Origin: Amanita rubescens
Lineage: Eukaryota; Basidiomycota; Agaricomycetes; Agaricales; Amanitaceae
Assembly (NCBI GenBank): GCA_015039365.1
Contig: WION01000030.1
Span: 62,001-126,000 of the forward strand
Direction of reading: 5' to 3'
DNA length: 64,000 nucleotides
Shown here: piece by piece, positions 12,429-24,500 of the stretch
How positions within the stretch are numbered: the first letter of the stretch is position 1
Layout: each line of letters starts with the position of its first letter
Made by a program: the position numbers and the translations under genes
Notes under the pieces: generated by a model
What the model saw: the letters and a program-made list of their open reading frames with translations, nothing else
Told to the model about the DNA's origin: nothing
The model's database searches: none

Positions 12429-12729
12429 TGTAAGGAAGCTACAAGAGCATCCTGGAACCCAGATGGATATTCATGGATATGGAGATCCAGAGGATCTCCA
12501 AGCCTGAAGACTGGGGAGTTGTGGAACAACTCCCATAGATATGTTGTATATAGATCAAGTCACGCGTGACTTTATATTCACACGTTGATACATTACATAA
12601 TCAGCCCACTATTACTTCATCTACGCACACACTAGCACGGCTCACCCAATACATTTGGTCCTGTGCACTGTGCGTTCGAACATGTATAATACAAGCTATC
12701 AACCTCTATCCCAACCTATCCACTTTACA
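12429..12729 (+). mobile_element. Solo LTR related to the LTR of element B
   Basis: 301 bp, TGTAAGGAAG..CTTTACA, with exact 5-bp duplication AATAT at 12424-12428 and 12730-12734. It shares with the element B LTR the start TGTAAGG, the end CTTTACA, a GGGAGTT..AACTCCC inverted repeat and an ACGCGTGAC core. Here the core is a perfect 16-bp palindrome at 12557-12572. Confidence 0.85.
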
Positions 12730-12740
12730 AATATAGTATA

Positions 12741-13569
12741 CAGTAGACTCTGTCCTAACCCATAGCTGTCATAACCCATAATCTCAGTAACCCATAGACT
12801 TTTTGAGGAACTGAGTTGGTCCCACTAACATAACCCATAACTATGCCATAACCCATAACCCATACTCATCCGGAGTGATAACCCATACTTATTATTACTT
12901 AATCTCACCAAATCATGTTTACATAGGATTGATGTGCCTGAAAATTAGTTGATTTTTTTGTCAATTTCTAAATGCAACTCAGAGGCCCAGGCCCAGCCCT
13001 CCATTCCTGTCTCATCCCTTCTTGATAATGGGAGCACTGAGCAGATTGGATGTTGAGGAAGCTATTGAGGGCTTTACCACATGGAGAATGCTTAAAGAGT
13101 GCAATGCTGTTAGGAACTAACTGCTGAGTCTCAAGTCATAGACGAGACAACAGAAGAGGAGATCTGCCAGGCAGTTCTCGAGGCATGGGAAGCAAGGGAT
13201 CAAGCTGTTAATGATGGTGGGGATGATGTTGATAACTTGCCCTACTTATTGGGAAGTGCTTTGTGCAGCTTCTACCATTAAATGCTACATTGATGGTATT
13301 GATGACCCAATTACATGTAAACTTGAGGTCATGTTGGCATCCTTCACGCGTCAAGCATGCCTAGAGGCTTGCATGCTGACCACAATGAAGATCACCAATT
13401 ATTTCACACCAAAAGCTTTGTAGTGGATGTAGATGAGTTAAAGTTATCGTAGTTATCATTAGACTAGGGTTAGGGTTAGGTTTAATACCACTCTCTCGCA
13501 GCCCATACACACCATAACCCATAGGTTTTTGCCACCACCGAGGGGCATGGGTTAGGACAGAGTCTACTG
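12741..13569 (+). mobile_element. Deleted pogo/Fot1-type DNA transposon, 829 bp
   Basis: Perfect 23-bp inverted repeats start CAGTAGACTCTGTCC at 12741-12763 and mirror at 13547-13569. The element is flanked by TA on both sides, the target of Tc1/mariner-type elements. It keeps only the 3' part of a transposase gene. The repeated word ACCCATA is frequent inside both termini. Confidence 0.9.
13030..13423 (+). pseudogene. 3' remnant of a pogo-family transposase
   Basis: The last 70 codons end IDGIDDP...KLEVMLASFTRQ...KITNYFTPKAL, which resembles the C-terminal tail of fungal pogo/Fot1 transposases (inference from memory of the family; no search was run). An upstream frame, with EEICQAVLEAWEARDQAVND, joins it through one frameshift near 13210. 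The DNA-binding and DDE domains are missing, so the copy is non-autonomous. Confidence 0.6.
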
Positions 13570-13871
13570 TAGTAACTTACTACTTACTAACACTAAATAT
13601 AAAGGATTTGAGCAATATCTGATGTTTAATCACTCAATATTCAACATGTAGTTCCATACATGTAAGGAAACCTGGCCTATTTGGTTCTATTTACTACCTA
13701 TCCCACCAGGCATGAGTTTAGGTGTCCACTATACCGTGTTTTGTCCAGACACAATCACTACACCTACAAACTAACTTATTATACTCAAAACAAAGAATAT
13801 AGTATAGTAACACAACATATAAAGGATTTGAGTGATATCTGATGTTTAATTGCTCAATATTCAACACCAGC

Positions 13872-14164
13872 ACCTAATAGCATCCCACTAAGAACTTGTG
13901 TGATGTGGGCCACCGCTTTGCATGGCAAGGTCCAAGGCCAGGGATATGGTCTCTGTACAGTAGCAGGTTATATAGGGTCCTATGGATTCATCCAAATCAA
14001 TGGAGAGAAATCAAAATTTTGTTGAAAATGCATCGAAATTGTCCTTGTCATGGGAGGGGTAGACAGGTTCCAACCCTTACCCCTACCCTCCACCAAACCC
14101 TCCATGAAGGGTGAGGGGTTGCCCATACCCCTGCCATTCTCTAGCTTCCAGACGCATTTGTAAC
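13872..14164. other. Spacer before the hAT transposase relic
   Basis: No coding potential was recognised. A segment near 13905-13940 resembles one near 22503-22540 (TGGGCC..GGTCCAAGG), so it may be an old dispersed repeat. Confidence 0.3.
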
Positions 14165-17022
14165 AAAGAGCGAGCTCACATGCAACTTGCAGACCATCTT
14201 CTCCAAGAAAAAGTGGGTACGATTCAAGAGTGGCAATAAGTTTGAGCGGGTACAGGGCCACTGGTGTGAAGTCTGCAAGTCAGTTTGTTGTTAAAACCTC
14301 AAAATTGGTACTTACCTATTCACAATTCCCAGAAACGACAAATGTTTTGTTAAAGAGAAAGGTCTGCATCATACTTTTTTCACGGGGTCCAACTCCAGCT
14401 GCTGTGTGCATATCCGCTGTCATTTTGATATATATAAAACAAAATGCAAGGAGGAAGGAATCAAACTCAAAGATTAATGTATTCCCCGTGAACTTTGGAA
14501 AAAGATGTTGAAGGCAGAATCAGCGGGCAGCAGACAACTCTTGATAATGTCTTGGAGGTGGTAAAGGCTCCAAACGAATTCTCCAAGGACGCCATTTTGC
14601 ATACTGTGGCACGGCTCGTGGCTTGTGATGACCAGGTATGGGTAGCGACAGTTGAAGGAATTGGAATACTGACAGTTGTTGAAGGCACTGGCGTTCATGG
14701 GCAAAGCTGTGTTCAGGAACTGTTTGATCACGATGCAACCCAAAACAAGACCAAAGGAGTTACCTAGTCGGCACGATGTTATCATCTATCTCCATAACGC
14801 ATACATCACGTTCATGGACCAAATCAGGACAGCATTTCAGGTAAGTCACTGATTTGAATCTTGACCACTCTCCACATATCTTATCGCTTGCTAGGACGTG
14901 CCAGGCCAAATAAATATCTGTCACAGCCGATGCATGGACTGCCGACACAACGAGGGCACACTTCTTCGGTATGACTGGTCCAGACATTGGATTGAAGTGA
15001 ACGATGGCAGCTGGAAGCTCTGATCCTCTGTCATCGGCTTCAAGGCAATCTTGGGCGATCACTCCGGTTATAACCTTGCCCGCTATTTCGTTTCAATTTG
15101 CCAGCGTGCTGGGATTATGAGCGACAAAAGCTCAAAGGTATGTAATCATATCATCTCACGATGATCAGATCTCAACTGCTGTGATTAGTTGGGCCATGTG
15201 ACCACTGATAACGCCTCCAACAACCTGACAATGTGCGAGAAAGTCAGTGATATCCATCAGAAGCATGGGATACTTTGGAATCACAAGCAAAACCAGCTAC
15301 CGTGAGTCATTTTCATTATTTAACAAGTTACAACCTTATTCCTGTCCCAGGTGTCTTGAACATGTCATCAATTTAGCTACTGTTGCCGTCATGAGTTCTA
15401 TTACGAAGATTGCAACCATTGAAAGTGCACAAGCTATCTGGGAATTCAACCCGACCCTTACTGATAATCGCCTGCTTGGAGGATCGTTGGATGTGATTGC
15501 AGCAATACGGACAATTGCGATCAAGGTAAGTGGCACATAAGATCTGAAATCTGATCATATCAAATCAATATCCCAGATCCGTGCATCCGGACAATGTATT
15601 GAATACTTTGAGCAACTCCAGGCCAGCTGCAAGATGCCAGCTCCATTCAAGAAGCTAGAAGTTCATAACAATACACGATGGGGTACAGCCTATGGCATGG
15701 TTAAGCGCACACTTGAACTTCGTCAGGTATCACCTCATTTCCTGCTACTCAATGTCTCAACAAATTGATAGATCATCATTACAGCCCATCAGTCAATACC
15801 TCATGGCCGCAGATGATCTTTTTGGTCCAATCACCACCATTCACACAAACAGGAGGTGAGGATTGACAAAAAGATTCCCTGGTCAGCCTTCCAGCTATCC
15901 GAAAGTGATTGGGCTTGCGTCGAAGACGTTCGACTGATTTTGAAGGTCAGTTAATTATGTCATTTCTTTTGTAATACTGATACTATAATTTTAATCTAGG
16001 ATGCTCATAATGTCCAACACAAATTCGCATCAGAGAATATTCCCACTTTCTACAATGTTTTACTGGCTGTTGAAGAACTTCTGACTGCATGGGAAACCAA
16101 GATCTCCAATTGCCACTCCACCATCTATGTAAAGGCTTTGGAAGCAGGTGTTGACAAGCTCCGGGGTTATTACAGCCAATTTGATCTAAAGCTGGTGATT
16201 CTCATTAATTTAGGTATGTTATTCCCGAGATAACAAGTCTCAATCATTCTGAAAATAGGGTAGCCCTCCACCCATATTTCAAACTCGATTGGATTGCACT
16301 CAACTGGGGAGGCTCAAAGGAACAGGAAGATGAACGTGCTAAGGGCAATTTGAATGTGAAGAATTGGAAGGATGAAGCGAGGAAGGTACTTGAAGACCTG
16401 GTAAGCCTTAGTAGTACTCATTAATTTGGTATCATGTTAACATGCTATCAAGATGGTGCAATACTGGGAAACACACCCATGTCCATCAACCACCGCTGAT
16501 AAGTCCAAGACTGACAACGTGCCACCCTCCCTTGTGAAACGTGGACAACTTCTGAAGGATTTCCACCATCACCGTGAACACCTTGCTCTGCAGGACAAAA
16601 CTCAGGAAGCTGAGGATTGGCACTCCGGGTTTACTTGAAGGTTGTTGCAAAAGATGTATTGCCTGAAACAGATGTGGTAATGTGGTGGCAGGTATGTCGC
16701 ATTATACATGATCATTAGTACTCCTTATCTCACAATGACCCAGAACCATGCCACAGAGTACCCAACCCTTGCTCGCATTGCGCTCGACTACCTACCATCC
16801 CAGGCTTCTTTGGTCCCATGTGAACGTCTTTTCTCAGCAACCAAACAAACAGCTATTGACCGGCATGCACGTCTCAGCGCCGAAAAATTTGAACAACTTC
16901 AAGTACTCAAATTTGCCTGGCATGGTGATATCCCCGACCTTGCAGCAGCGAATGAGGAAATTGAAGAAGAAGTTGATCTCACACAATACAATGAGTTATA
17001 TCACGAAGATATTAATTACTGA
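14165..17022 (+). pseudogene. hAT-family transposase, multi-exon, decayed
   Basis: A possible BED-finger exon (HWCEVCKS) lies near 14260. A block with FSKDAILHTVARLVACDDQ lies at 14570-14630. The segment after 14890 resembles the GKISFTVDAWT region of hAT transposases, then TTDNASNN appears near 15200. The C-terminal exon 16708-17022 carries PCERLFSATKQ in the hAT dimerisation domain and ends in an acidic tail. GT-AG introns of about 50-60 bp separate most blocks, for example after 14838, 15138 and 15954. Frameshifts and stops, for example around 14540 and 14700, make it inactive. It could be a degenerate relative of the source that moved the hAT-like elements nearby. Confidence 0.8.
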
Positions 17023-17299
17023 AGCAAACCTCAATATTGAATTGGAAATGGGTGAACATGGTGAACCTGAAGGTGACATATTCATGTTAGACTGACCACC
17101 ATTGGACATCCGATAGTATACTCGAAGTTAGATACCCGTTTTCTTGTACATTGTTGATCTGTGACCCGTCATACTAGCATCTAGGTATACAACTATAGTA
17201 ATCACGCTCATTTACTAACTATCCATATCAGTAGTAGGCTCTCCTTGAGTACCGTCCTCTCCTTAGCTATGTACTGGCTTATCATTTGAGTTATAATAT

Positions 17300-17536
17300 A
17301 CAATGTATCTTTCATGGTCGGTTTGAGTCGGTTTAAACCAACTATGAGCAGTTTGTGACCAGTCTTGACTAAGACCGGTCAAAAGTTGGTAAAGAGTCAG
17401 TGACCGTGGTGACAAGACCGGTCACAGGCAGTTCTGTTCCGGCTCTCCTTCTTGCAGGAGAAGCTGTGACCGGTTACAGTCCGGTTTTTTGACCTTCAGG
17501 TAAAAAAACCAGACTTAGTCGGACTTTGATTCACTA
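17300..17536 (+). repeat. Probable right end of the hAT element with the transposase
   Basis: GACCGGTC-type motifs recur (17371, 17415, 17470) and the tract ends GGACTTTGATTCACTA at 17536. This resembles the ends of the non-autonomous copies (..AAACACTA, ..AACGCTA). No matching left end or 8-bp duplication was found upstream, so the boundary is tentative. Confidence 0.5.
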
Positions 17537-17544
17537 GCTAAAAT

Positions 17545-18032
17545 GTAACTTATGTAAGCTGTCTCAGCTCGGCTCCACAGCTATATGACCCGAGCTGAGC
17601 TGTTACCAACACAAACCCCTCCCCATTGAATGCCTACTGCAAGCATTATTGTACTATAATCATTTACTGTAAGATAATACAACCTTGTACTATAGGATAA
17701 TGAAAACCCTCATGCAAATGCAAGGGTCCACTGCTACCAGGACGAGCCCAAGAAACAAGTAATGTGACAATGTGATGACTCGCCTTGGAAATCGCCATAG
17801 CTTAACAGCATTTCATCCAGTGAAAAAAAACTCCGGGGAAAACATTATAAGACCAAGTCTCTCTTTGTTTGGCCTCAGAATCCCATCTGATGGGCAGTGG
17901 TGATCAATGACAATGGCCTCATGACAATCTCCATATTTTTCTGCACCAATCATCAACAGTGGCTTCGTTCTTCTGTGCCAATTACCAATGATGGCAATGG
18001 TGGCTTCCTTCTGTGCCAATCATCAATGGCAG
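17545..18032. other. Inter-element DNA, no gene recognised
   Basis: It holds a short AGCTCGG..CCGAGCT inverted word near 17565-17600 and repeats of CCAATCATCAATGG near 17945-18030. The minus-strand frame at 17813-18019 shows no domain. Confidence 0.3.
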
Positions 18033-18037
18033 CTTTC

Positions 18038-18904
18038 GGTTAAAAATGCACCAAGTGTTGTTGCAACTCACTACAACCTTCTGATACACTTAATACATGC
18101 TTTAGATGTTCACAAATGCAGTCTATAACAGTTGATAGCAGTTATTGTTAAAAATGTGCTAAGTGTTGTTGCAACTGACTACAAATGTTGTAGTAGTTGT
18201 CTAGCCCTCTGATAGACTTAATACACACTTTAGACGTTCACAAATGAGGTCTATAATAGTTGATAGCAGTTATATCAAGTCTATATCCAAGTGTAGGTAC
18301 TGTAGCTCCCTACATGTAAGGAAACCTGGCCTGTTTGGTTCTATTTACTACCTATCCCATCAGGCGTGAGTTTAGGTGTCCACTATATTGTGTTTTGTCC
18401 ACAGACACAACTGCTACACCTACAAACTAACTTATTATACACAAAACAAATAATATAGTATAGTAACACTAAATATGAAGGATTTGAGTGATATCTGATG
18501 TTTATGTTAAAAATGTGCAAAGTGTTGATGCAACTCACTACAAATGTTGTAGTAGTTGTCTAGCCCTCTGATAGACTCAATACACGCTTTAGACGTTCAC
18601 AAATGCGGTCTATAACAATTGATAGCAGTGATATTAAGTCTATATCCAAGTGTAGGTACTGTAGTTCCCTACATGTAAGGAAACCTGGCCTGTTTGGTTC
18701 TATTTACTACCTATCCCATCAGGTGTGAGTTTAGGTGTCCACTATATCGCGTTTTGTCCACAGACACAACCGCTACACCTATAAACTAGCTCATTATACA
18801 CAAAATAAAGAATATAGTATTGTAACACTAAATATAAAGCATTTGAGTGATATCTGATGTTTAATCACTCAATATTCAACAGTTTAATCACTCAATATTC
18901 AACA
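18038..18904 (+). mobile_element. Composite solo LTR (TGTTAA..TTCAACA family)
   Basis: The outer target duplication CTTTC is exact at 18033-18037 and 18905-18909. Inside, the first 108 bp of one LTR (start mutated to GGTTAAAAA) runs into a complete second LTR beginning at 18146. The second was preceded by its own target GTTAT, but no second GTTAT copy follows it. The simplest reading is LTR-into-LTR insertion followed by recombination that deleted the shared 3' part. A third copy is nested at 18505-18881. Confidence 0.75.
18505..18881 (+). mobile_element. Nested solo LTR, 377 bp
   Basis: TGTTAAAAATGTGC..ATATTCAACA with exact duplication GTTTA at 18500-18504 and 18882-18886. It gives the intact length of the family and lies inside the composite LTR 18 bp from its end. 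Confidence 0.9.
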
Positions 18905-18909
18905 CTTTC

Positions 18910-19200
18910 TTCTCCATCACTCCACAATGGTAACACCACCATCACTGCACTGCTGCCCCAGCTCTCAAGATCTCAAGGAAGAAGGGCTTTTGCATTTAGA
19001 GGCACTGGTCAAATAATTTGACATATCAGCCTCACCAGACAAGAGGACATTGGATATTTTTTGATCTCTTCTTATCAAAGGTAAAATTAAATTTTACACC
19101 TTAGGTTTCCACTGTGAGGTGTTACTTGGTGCTCTGATCAAGCAACTCCCTATGGATGATGACCTTGTTCACAACCAGGACCTGGTCAATATCCACAAGG
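18910..19200. other. Spacer between opposed LTR copies
   Basis: No gene is recognised. The sequence continues after the inverted LTR at 19583, and the right copy of the target CAAGG is followed by TAAGTTC, so the LTR landed at a donor-like GGTAAGT. This may be the remnant of an intron-containing gene. Confidence 0.3.
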
Positions 19201-19577
19201 TGTTGAATATTGAGTGATTAAACATCAGATATCACTCAAATGCTTTATATTTCGTGTTACAATACTATATTCTTTATTTTGTGTATAATGAGCTAGTTTA
19301 TAGGTGTAGCGGTTGTGTCTGTGGACAAAACGCGATATAGTGGACACCTAAACTCACGCCTGATGGGATAGGTAGTAAATAGAACCAAACAGGCCAGGTT
19401 TCCTTACATGTAGGGAACTACAGTACCTACACTTGGATATAGACTTAATATCACTGCTATCAATTGTTATAGACCGCATTTGTGAACGTCTAAAGCATGT
19501 ATTGAGTCTATCAGAGGGCTAGACAACTACTACAACATTTGTAGTGAGTTGCATCAACACTTTGCACATTTTTAACA
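19201..19577 (-). mobile_element. Inverted solo LTR, 377 bp
   Basis: Same family and same 377-bp length as the copy at 18505-18881 but on the opposite strand, with exact duplication CAAGG at 19196-19200 and 19578-19582. With the plus-strand copies it forms a large inverted repeat separated by about 300 bp. Confidence 0.9.
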
Positions 19578-19783
19578 CAAGGTAAGTTCAAATTTCATTA
19601 CTTAAGATGGTTGACTGTTTGATGCATTTCTATGGTGACCTAATATCAGTGTCCAAGTTGTTATGCTGTCTGGCCTGCTGGGAGATGCTGAATTTTTTGC
19701 ATGGAAATGAGCTTGATGCCCTTGTCATCAGGGGCTGTCACTCCACTATGCAATGCCATTACCACCATGGATGGAGTTCACCT

Positions 19784-20153
19784 TGTTAAATATAGAATAT
19801 ATTTATAGAATGATTAACTACTGATAGACTACGGTCATCATTAATCATATTGCTCACATCATCCTTTATGTATGACATAGAGATGACATCATAATGACAT
19901 CATGATAGACTCATGATCACACCATATCTTCCCATCTATACTATACACTTACACATATGTAGACACATATTTGTTCTCTCTTAGTATATAAACCTGTCCT
20001 GTATCGTAGAATAGGACAATCCTTTCTCATCCTCTTACTATCACTACTACACCGAAGGGTAGTGCTAAGACCATACATATCACAATAGGTAAGCTATTGC
20101 ACCTGCTCATGCTGTGGACACGCTCTCATGTAGACCTGTCTTCTTCATCATCA
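19784..20153 (+). mobile_element. Solo LTR of a different family, 370 bp
   Basis: TGTTAAATATAG..TTCATCATCA, with exact 5-bp duplication CACCT at 19779-19783 and 20154-20158. A TATATAAACC promoter-like box lies near 19986. No internal coding sequence is attached, so the superfamily is unknown. Confidence 0.75.
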
Positions 20154-20158
20154 CACCT

Positions 20159-23100
20159 TGGATCTTAATTTTTGAGTCACTTAAGAAAAAAAAATGTTAC
20201 TTAATCTTGTCTTAATTTACTTGTGCAAGTAGTTTAAGTCCATATAAGTCAATTAAGTCAGAACCCATTTTCCTGATGCCTTCCTTGTACAGGCATATCC
20301 ATATCTCTGGGTGTAGAGAGGTCCCCATTAGCCCTTGGGTCTGGGTGTCATCATCAAAGTCCTCAAACCCAGCAATGCAAAGTTGAATTGGGGGTTAGCC
20401 AAATGTGACATTAGATGTACAAGATAACAGGCCAGTTATTAAATATGTGTGCTTCCTGAACTATTATTACCTTTGTTACCTTTGACTGTGTAAGTACACT
20501 AGTTGTCTTGAGCATTCACGTGTGAAGACAACATGACTGACAAGGCTGTTGGTCCAGGGCTCCTGATAGTAGATACTGGCCTCAATGACACTACAATGCA
20601 ATGTCCAACATGACCTTTTTACCCAAGCAATAGTCAAAACAAAGGGAGTCTCTTGCACCTTTGATGACCTCACTCCCAGTTGGGAACTGTTTGGACCACC
20701 AAGGAGCTTGTGCACTGATGAGGCACCCATAGCTCTGCTCACTGAAGGCACATGTTGGCATAGAAGGATTCTGTTCGCAATACATCTGAGTTCAATATGG
20801 TGCCTGTGTGGTATTTCACCTTGGACAATTTTTGTAACTACATATATGGAGATTGCTGTACGCAAGAAATGGGACTTGGTGGAGGTTGGCGGCCGACTCG
20901 AAGCTTTTGCAATTGCTGGCTGTGATTGGGGCAAGTTGGGGGAGCAGGCCCAAATGGCGCACCCAGGATCTAGTAGAGGGGCTCAGGAGACTTGGGATAC
21001 CAGTGCTCACACATTCCCTGGAATGGACTCATGGACGTTGACCACCTTTGCAGGTGGACTTGTTTCCAATGTGGTGCTGCATGGAGGAAGAAGGGCAACA
21101 TCAGGAGGATAATCCAGGAGAGTGAGTAGGATGAAAAGAAGAGTTTTTAGCTGAGCTGGGGGATGATGACATGTGCCACCCCTTCAGGTGATACTGTTTT
21201 TCTTAAGTCTACATGTAATATAATTTCAGCCCCAATTAATGAAAAGAGAATTGTTCATGCCCAAAATGAGTGCCAGAGATAATCAAACTGTTCACAAAAC
21301 CTGCACAAGGTTTTCTTGTGTGGGTCTGGTCAACTTTCCTGCAGTACCCCTATTGCAATGAAGGCTCTGTGTCACTGGACCAATCCACAGTGCCATCATG
21401 AGCCCCCAGAACTTTTCAAAACCTCCTCACCCTAGAGCCTGATTCACTCTGGGCAGAACTGAAGGGCCTTCACCATTGGGTTCACTGTATTACCAATTGG
21501 TCAAAACTCAGTCCCACTCTCTGCAGCTCTCACCACCCTTGATGACTTGCAACACTTCAATGTCCAAACCTGCTTGACTGCAAAGCTATGGATTATTATC
21601 TGGACGAAAGGTTTGCATGGGCTTGAGGACTTAGCCTCAACCCCTTCCAGATCAATTCCTGTTTGTAATGCTGATGGCTCCTTCAATGATGCAGGACCCA
21701 TACAACACACAGTTTGCCTCTGGGTGCAATGTTGGTATTTGGTAAAGTAGAAGTTCTAATTCTAAACAGCATAGCCTCTGATTATCTCCGAACCATCCTC
21801 TGGAGAGCCTCCCAAGAATGGTCCAATGTAATATTATTGTTCCAACATGCCATGTTAGCAGATCTCAGAGAGTTTCATGCCCTAATACCTCTTACAGGCT
21901 GACCATGCCAACTGCTGAAGGCATAACATGCCCTCCACCTTTCCCAATTGCAGAAATAGCATACATGTGGGGCACATAGTTGTTGGTCAGCCCAACCTCA
22001 TCAAGGTGGTGAATGACTTGGCCAATAGCAGCCTGGTGCTGTGCATCCTGATGCTAGTGCCATGGTGGCTTGATCTCAACGAGCAACAGCACATGGCTAT
22101 GATGCCCTGGCATATTAGATCAGAAAGTGATGGCGAAGTTGATGGTTCTGTGAGAATTGGGAATAGGCCACTGGGGTGAATGAATCATATAACCATTGGC
22201 TGAAGGGAACCAGTGGTCCAAAATCATGGCAGAAAGGCCATAAAACTTGGCTTCAATGGGTGCTCAGCATTCAGCTCAGGATCACCAGCTTCAGCTAGAA
22301 TATACTGTGGGTAGTTGCTGCCATGAAGGCAGAGGACTAAGCAAAGCATCAGCAGACACTGTTGATCCAGGAAGATGCTATAATATGATATGATTGATTA
22401 ACTGGTGGTCACTGGGAAGTCTCTGAGAACCAACCTTTCTCTAGCCTGGATCTTGATATTAATATTGCAAATGGTGTCAGAGAGTGGTAGCTACTTGGAA
22501 TTATGGGCCGCTGCTGTGCACGGCAGGTCCAAGGCTGTTTGTTAGTATGTGCATGTATTTGTTTATTTGGTAATTACTGGCACTTACCAAAAAGGAAATA
22601 AAAGTGGCTCAAGTTTTGGAATAAAACCGAGTCCTTCGTTTCACTTGGCCTCGGAACAATTGCTACCAAAGAATTAGGGATTTATTGGTAAGTCATTTGT
22701 GTTATCTATCATGGCTGTTTTCATTTCATAACTTTTGGGCCTTTCATTTCATTAATTCTCATATCCTCTGGGGAATATCCTTTCATAACTTTGGGGCCTT
22801 TCATAACTTCCCCACCCAGGCCCATTACCATTTTTGGAAGATGTTGAAAGTTTGGTGCTGATTTAATTGAGATATCCAGATTGTTTTCAGGGTCAAAAAG
22901 GAAATGATTACATAATCTCAGGGTCAATGAATTGTGTAGCCTTGGTCAGTGGCTTTCTAAATGTGGTTGTATGACAATGTTTGGTGCTGATTTCATTGAG
23001 ATATTTGCTCATTGATTTTCAGGGTCAAATTTCTAAAAAAGGAAATTCACAATGTAATGTGCACTTTAGGATCCAGTGGTGCATTTCCAAAAATGGAAAT

Positions 23101-23786
23101 AGTGCACTTTGGCATTGCCATTTTGGGAAATACCTGCTCATTGTTGGTGGTGATGAGCAGAAAGAAATTGCAATATCTCCCTTAATACTGAATGTTTTTG
23201 TGGCAGTTTTTTGGAATATATTCCTTATATGCACTTATCCACTATGTTAGAATGTAAAAAATGCAACAAACATGTCTTGCTCACTGTTGTTGACAGTGAG
23301 GAGCAATGAATGCCACCACTTCTTGTCCTTTTACCACCACCTTCCCAATTGAGATACACATGTTTCACATCCCAATACTCATTCTCATTGCTATAGTGTC
23401 CACTCAGAAGCATCCTATTCCTTTTATCTTGCTTTTCTTCATTTCTCCTCTTTTTCTATTGTCCTTTTCTCCCCCCCCCCTCCAACAACACTCACACCAC
23501 CTATTGTTATGAGGGAACCCCCCCCCACTGGGCCTCCTTGGCCACTCCTCTTTGAATCCACCCAGCAGTAGTAGAAGATGCTCTAGGTTTGTCTCCCCTT
23601 CTAATCCTTTTTTTCCCTGGGCTACATGCTACCCATGGAGGGGCCAGGCTCTGTGCCACCCCCCTTGACCCCTCACAGCGTGCCCTATGCCCCAATGGTT
23701 AACCTAGCCCTTCACATGTCTAACAATCCACCTTCACATCTTCACACTGATGCTTTTCATGACTCCAACATTTCTATCAATTGATA
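20159..23786. other. 3.6 kb of degenerate DNA without a recognisable gene
   Basis: Open frames on both strands (for example 20585-21112 plus, 20476-20934 minus) overlap each other and show no known motif. Local repeats are present: the word TTTCATAACTTTGGGGCC recurs in 22725-22810, and a segment starting TTTGGTGCTGATT at about 22851 is repeated at about 22980. At 22464-22490 ATTGCAAATGGTGTCAGAG resembles an LTR end plus an initiator-tRNA primer site of a Copia element, but no partner LTR was found. Confidence 0.3.
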
Positions 23787-24500
23787 TCAATGCCCTGAAT
23801 GGCATGTTTTTATTTCAATTTGTTTGGTTGAAAGGGTTTCACCTCCCTTCAAAAATTGTTCTTCCATGAACAATTGTATTGGCATGGTTACTTTCTTGGT
23901 GAAGTGGGTGTTATCTAATAGAGTTACATCTTTTTGTTCTGGTATTTTGTTTTTACACCAAGGTAAACAAGACAAAATGTCTGCTTTTGTATTCACTTTT
24001 CCAGGTATATGTTTGATTTCAAAATTGTAGTCTTGGAGTTCTAGATACCATCTGGCTTGTTGTCTGTTTAATCTCTGTGGTTTCCTAAAATAGGAGAGAT
24101 TTTTGTGATCGGACCATACTTCAAATGGTTCTGCTGCATCTAATAGATAGGGTTGCCATTCCTTTAACACACATACTATTGCTAGTAATTCTTTGTTGTA
24201 TATGTCATATTGTAATTCAGCATTGGACATTGATCATGAGAGGAGTGCAACCGTTCTCCATTTTCCATTCTGTAATTGGGATAGAGTTCCTCCTATTGCA
24301 TATCCAGATGTATCTGCTTCTACTTGGTATTTTCCATTGGCAATTGGTAAGGTAATGACTTCTTCTGATGCTACTAACTGTTTCATTTGTTTAAAGGCCT
24401 TTTGTTCTTCATCTTCCCATTTGAATGGCCTATTCCCCATTAATCTAGTTATTGGTTTTGCAACATCAGAATATCTTTTTATGTATCTTTAAAGGGTAGA
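23787..24500 (-). pseudogene. Ty3/gypsy pol fragment (RNase H region)
   Basis: The minus strand reads FKWEDEEQKAFKQMK, then EADTSGYAIGGTLSQ, then YDIYNKELLAIV, SDHKNLSYFRKPQ and HIPGKVNTKADILS, the end of the reverse transcriptase and the RNase H of gypsy elements. It stays in one frame except for a TGA at 24231-24233 where relatives have an Arg before SMS. Flanking polymerase and integrase parts are not recognisable. It is a different lineage from elements A, B, D and E. Confidence 0.85.

Larger units (their letters stand above)
12113..13646 (+). mobile_element. Second solo LTR of the same family, nested
   Basis: It starts TGTTAAAAATGTGCC and ends ATTCAACA. The duplication TGTAG is exact at 12108-12112 and 13647-13651. 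It inserted into the older LTR of its own family, whose sequence resumes at 13647. It is itself cut by a solo LTR of another family (12429-12729) and by a pogo element (12741-13569). Confidence 0.85.
11469..13866 (+). mobile_element. Solo LTR of the TGTTAA..TTCAACA family, split by nested insertions
   Basis: It begins TGTTAAGGCCAAG at 11469 and ends ATATTCAACA at 13866. The 5-bp duplication CCAGC is exact at 11464-11468 and 13867-13871. Uninterrupted relatives in this window are 377 bp, so most of this 2.4 kb is younger DNA: a hAT MITE (11482-11961) and a second LTR of the same family (12113-13646). Solo LTRs arise by recombination between the two LTRs of a full element; no internal region of this family is seen here. 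Confidence 0.85.

Noticed and set aside
13463..13482. TTAGGGTTAGGG telomere-like repeat
   Set aside because: Only about two units, inside a pogo element rich in related ACCCATA words; no telomeric array.
20476..21112. 152- and 175-codon open frames on opposite strands
   Set aside because: They overlap each other, show no domain, and lie in degenerate DNA; long frames by chance are plausible.
22358..22490. Short TGTTGATCC..ATTGCA segment followed by a TGGTGTCAGAG primer-like word
   Set aside because: Suggests a Copia LTR end, but no second copy or target duplication could be found.
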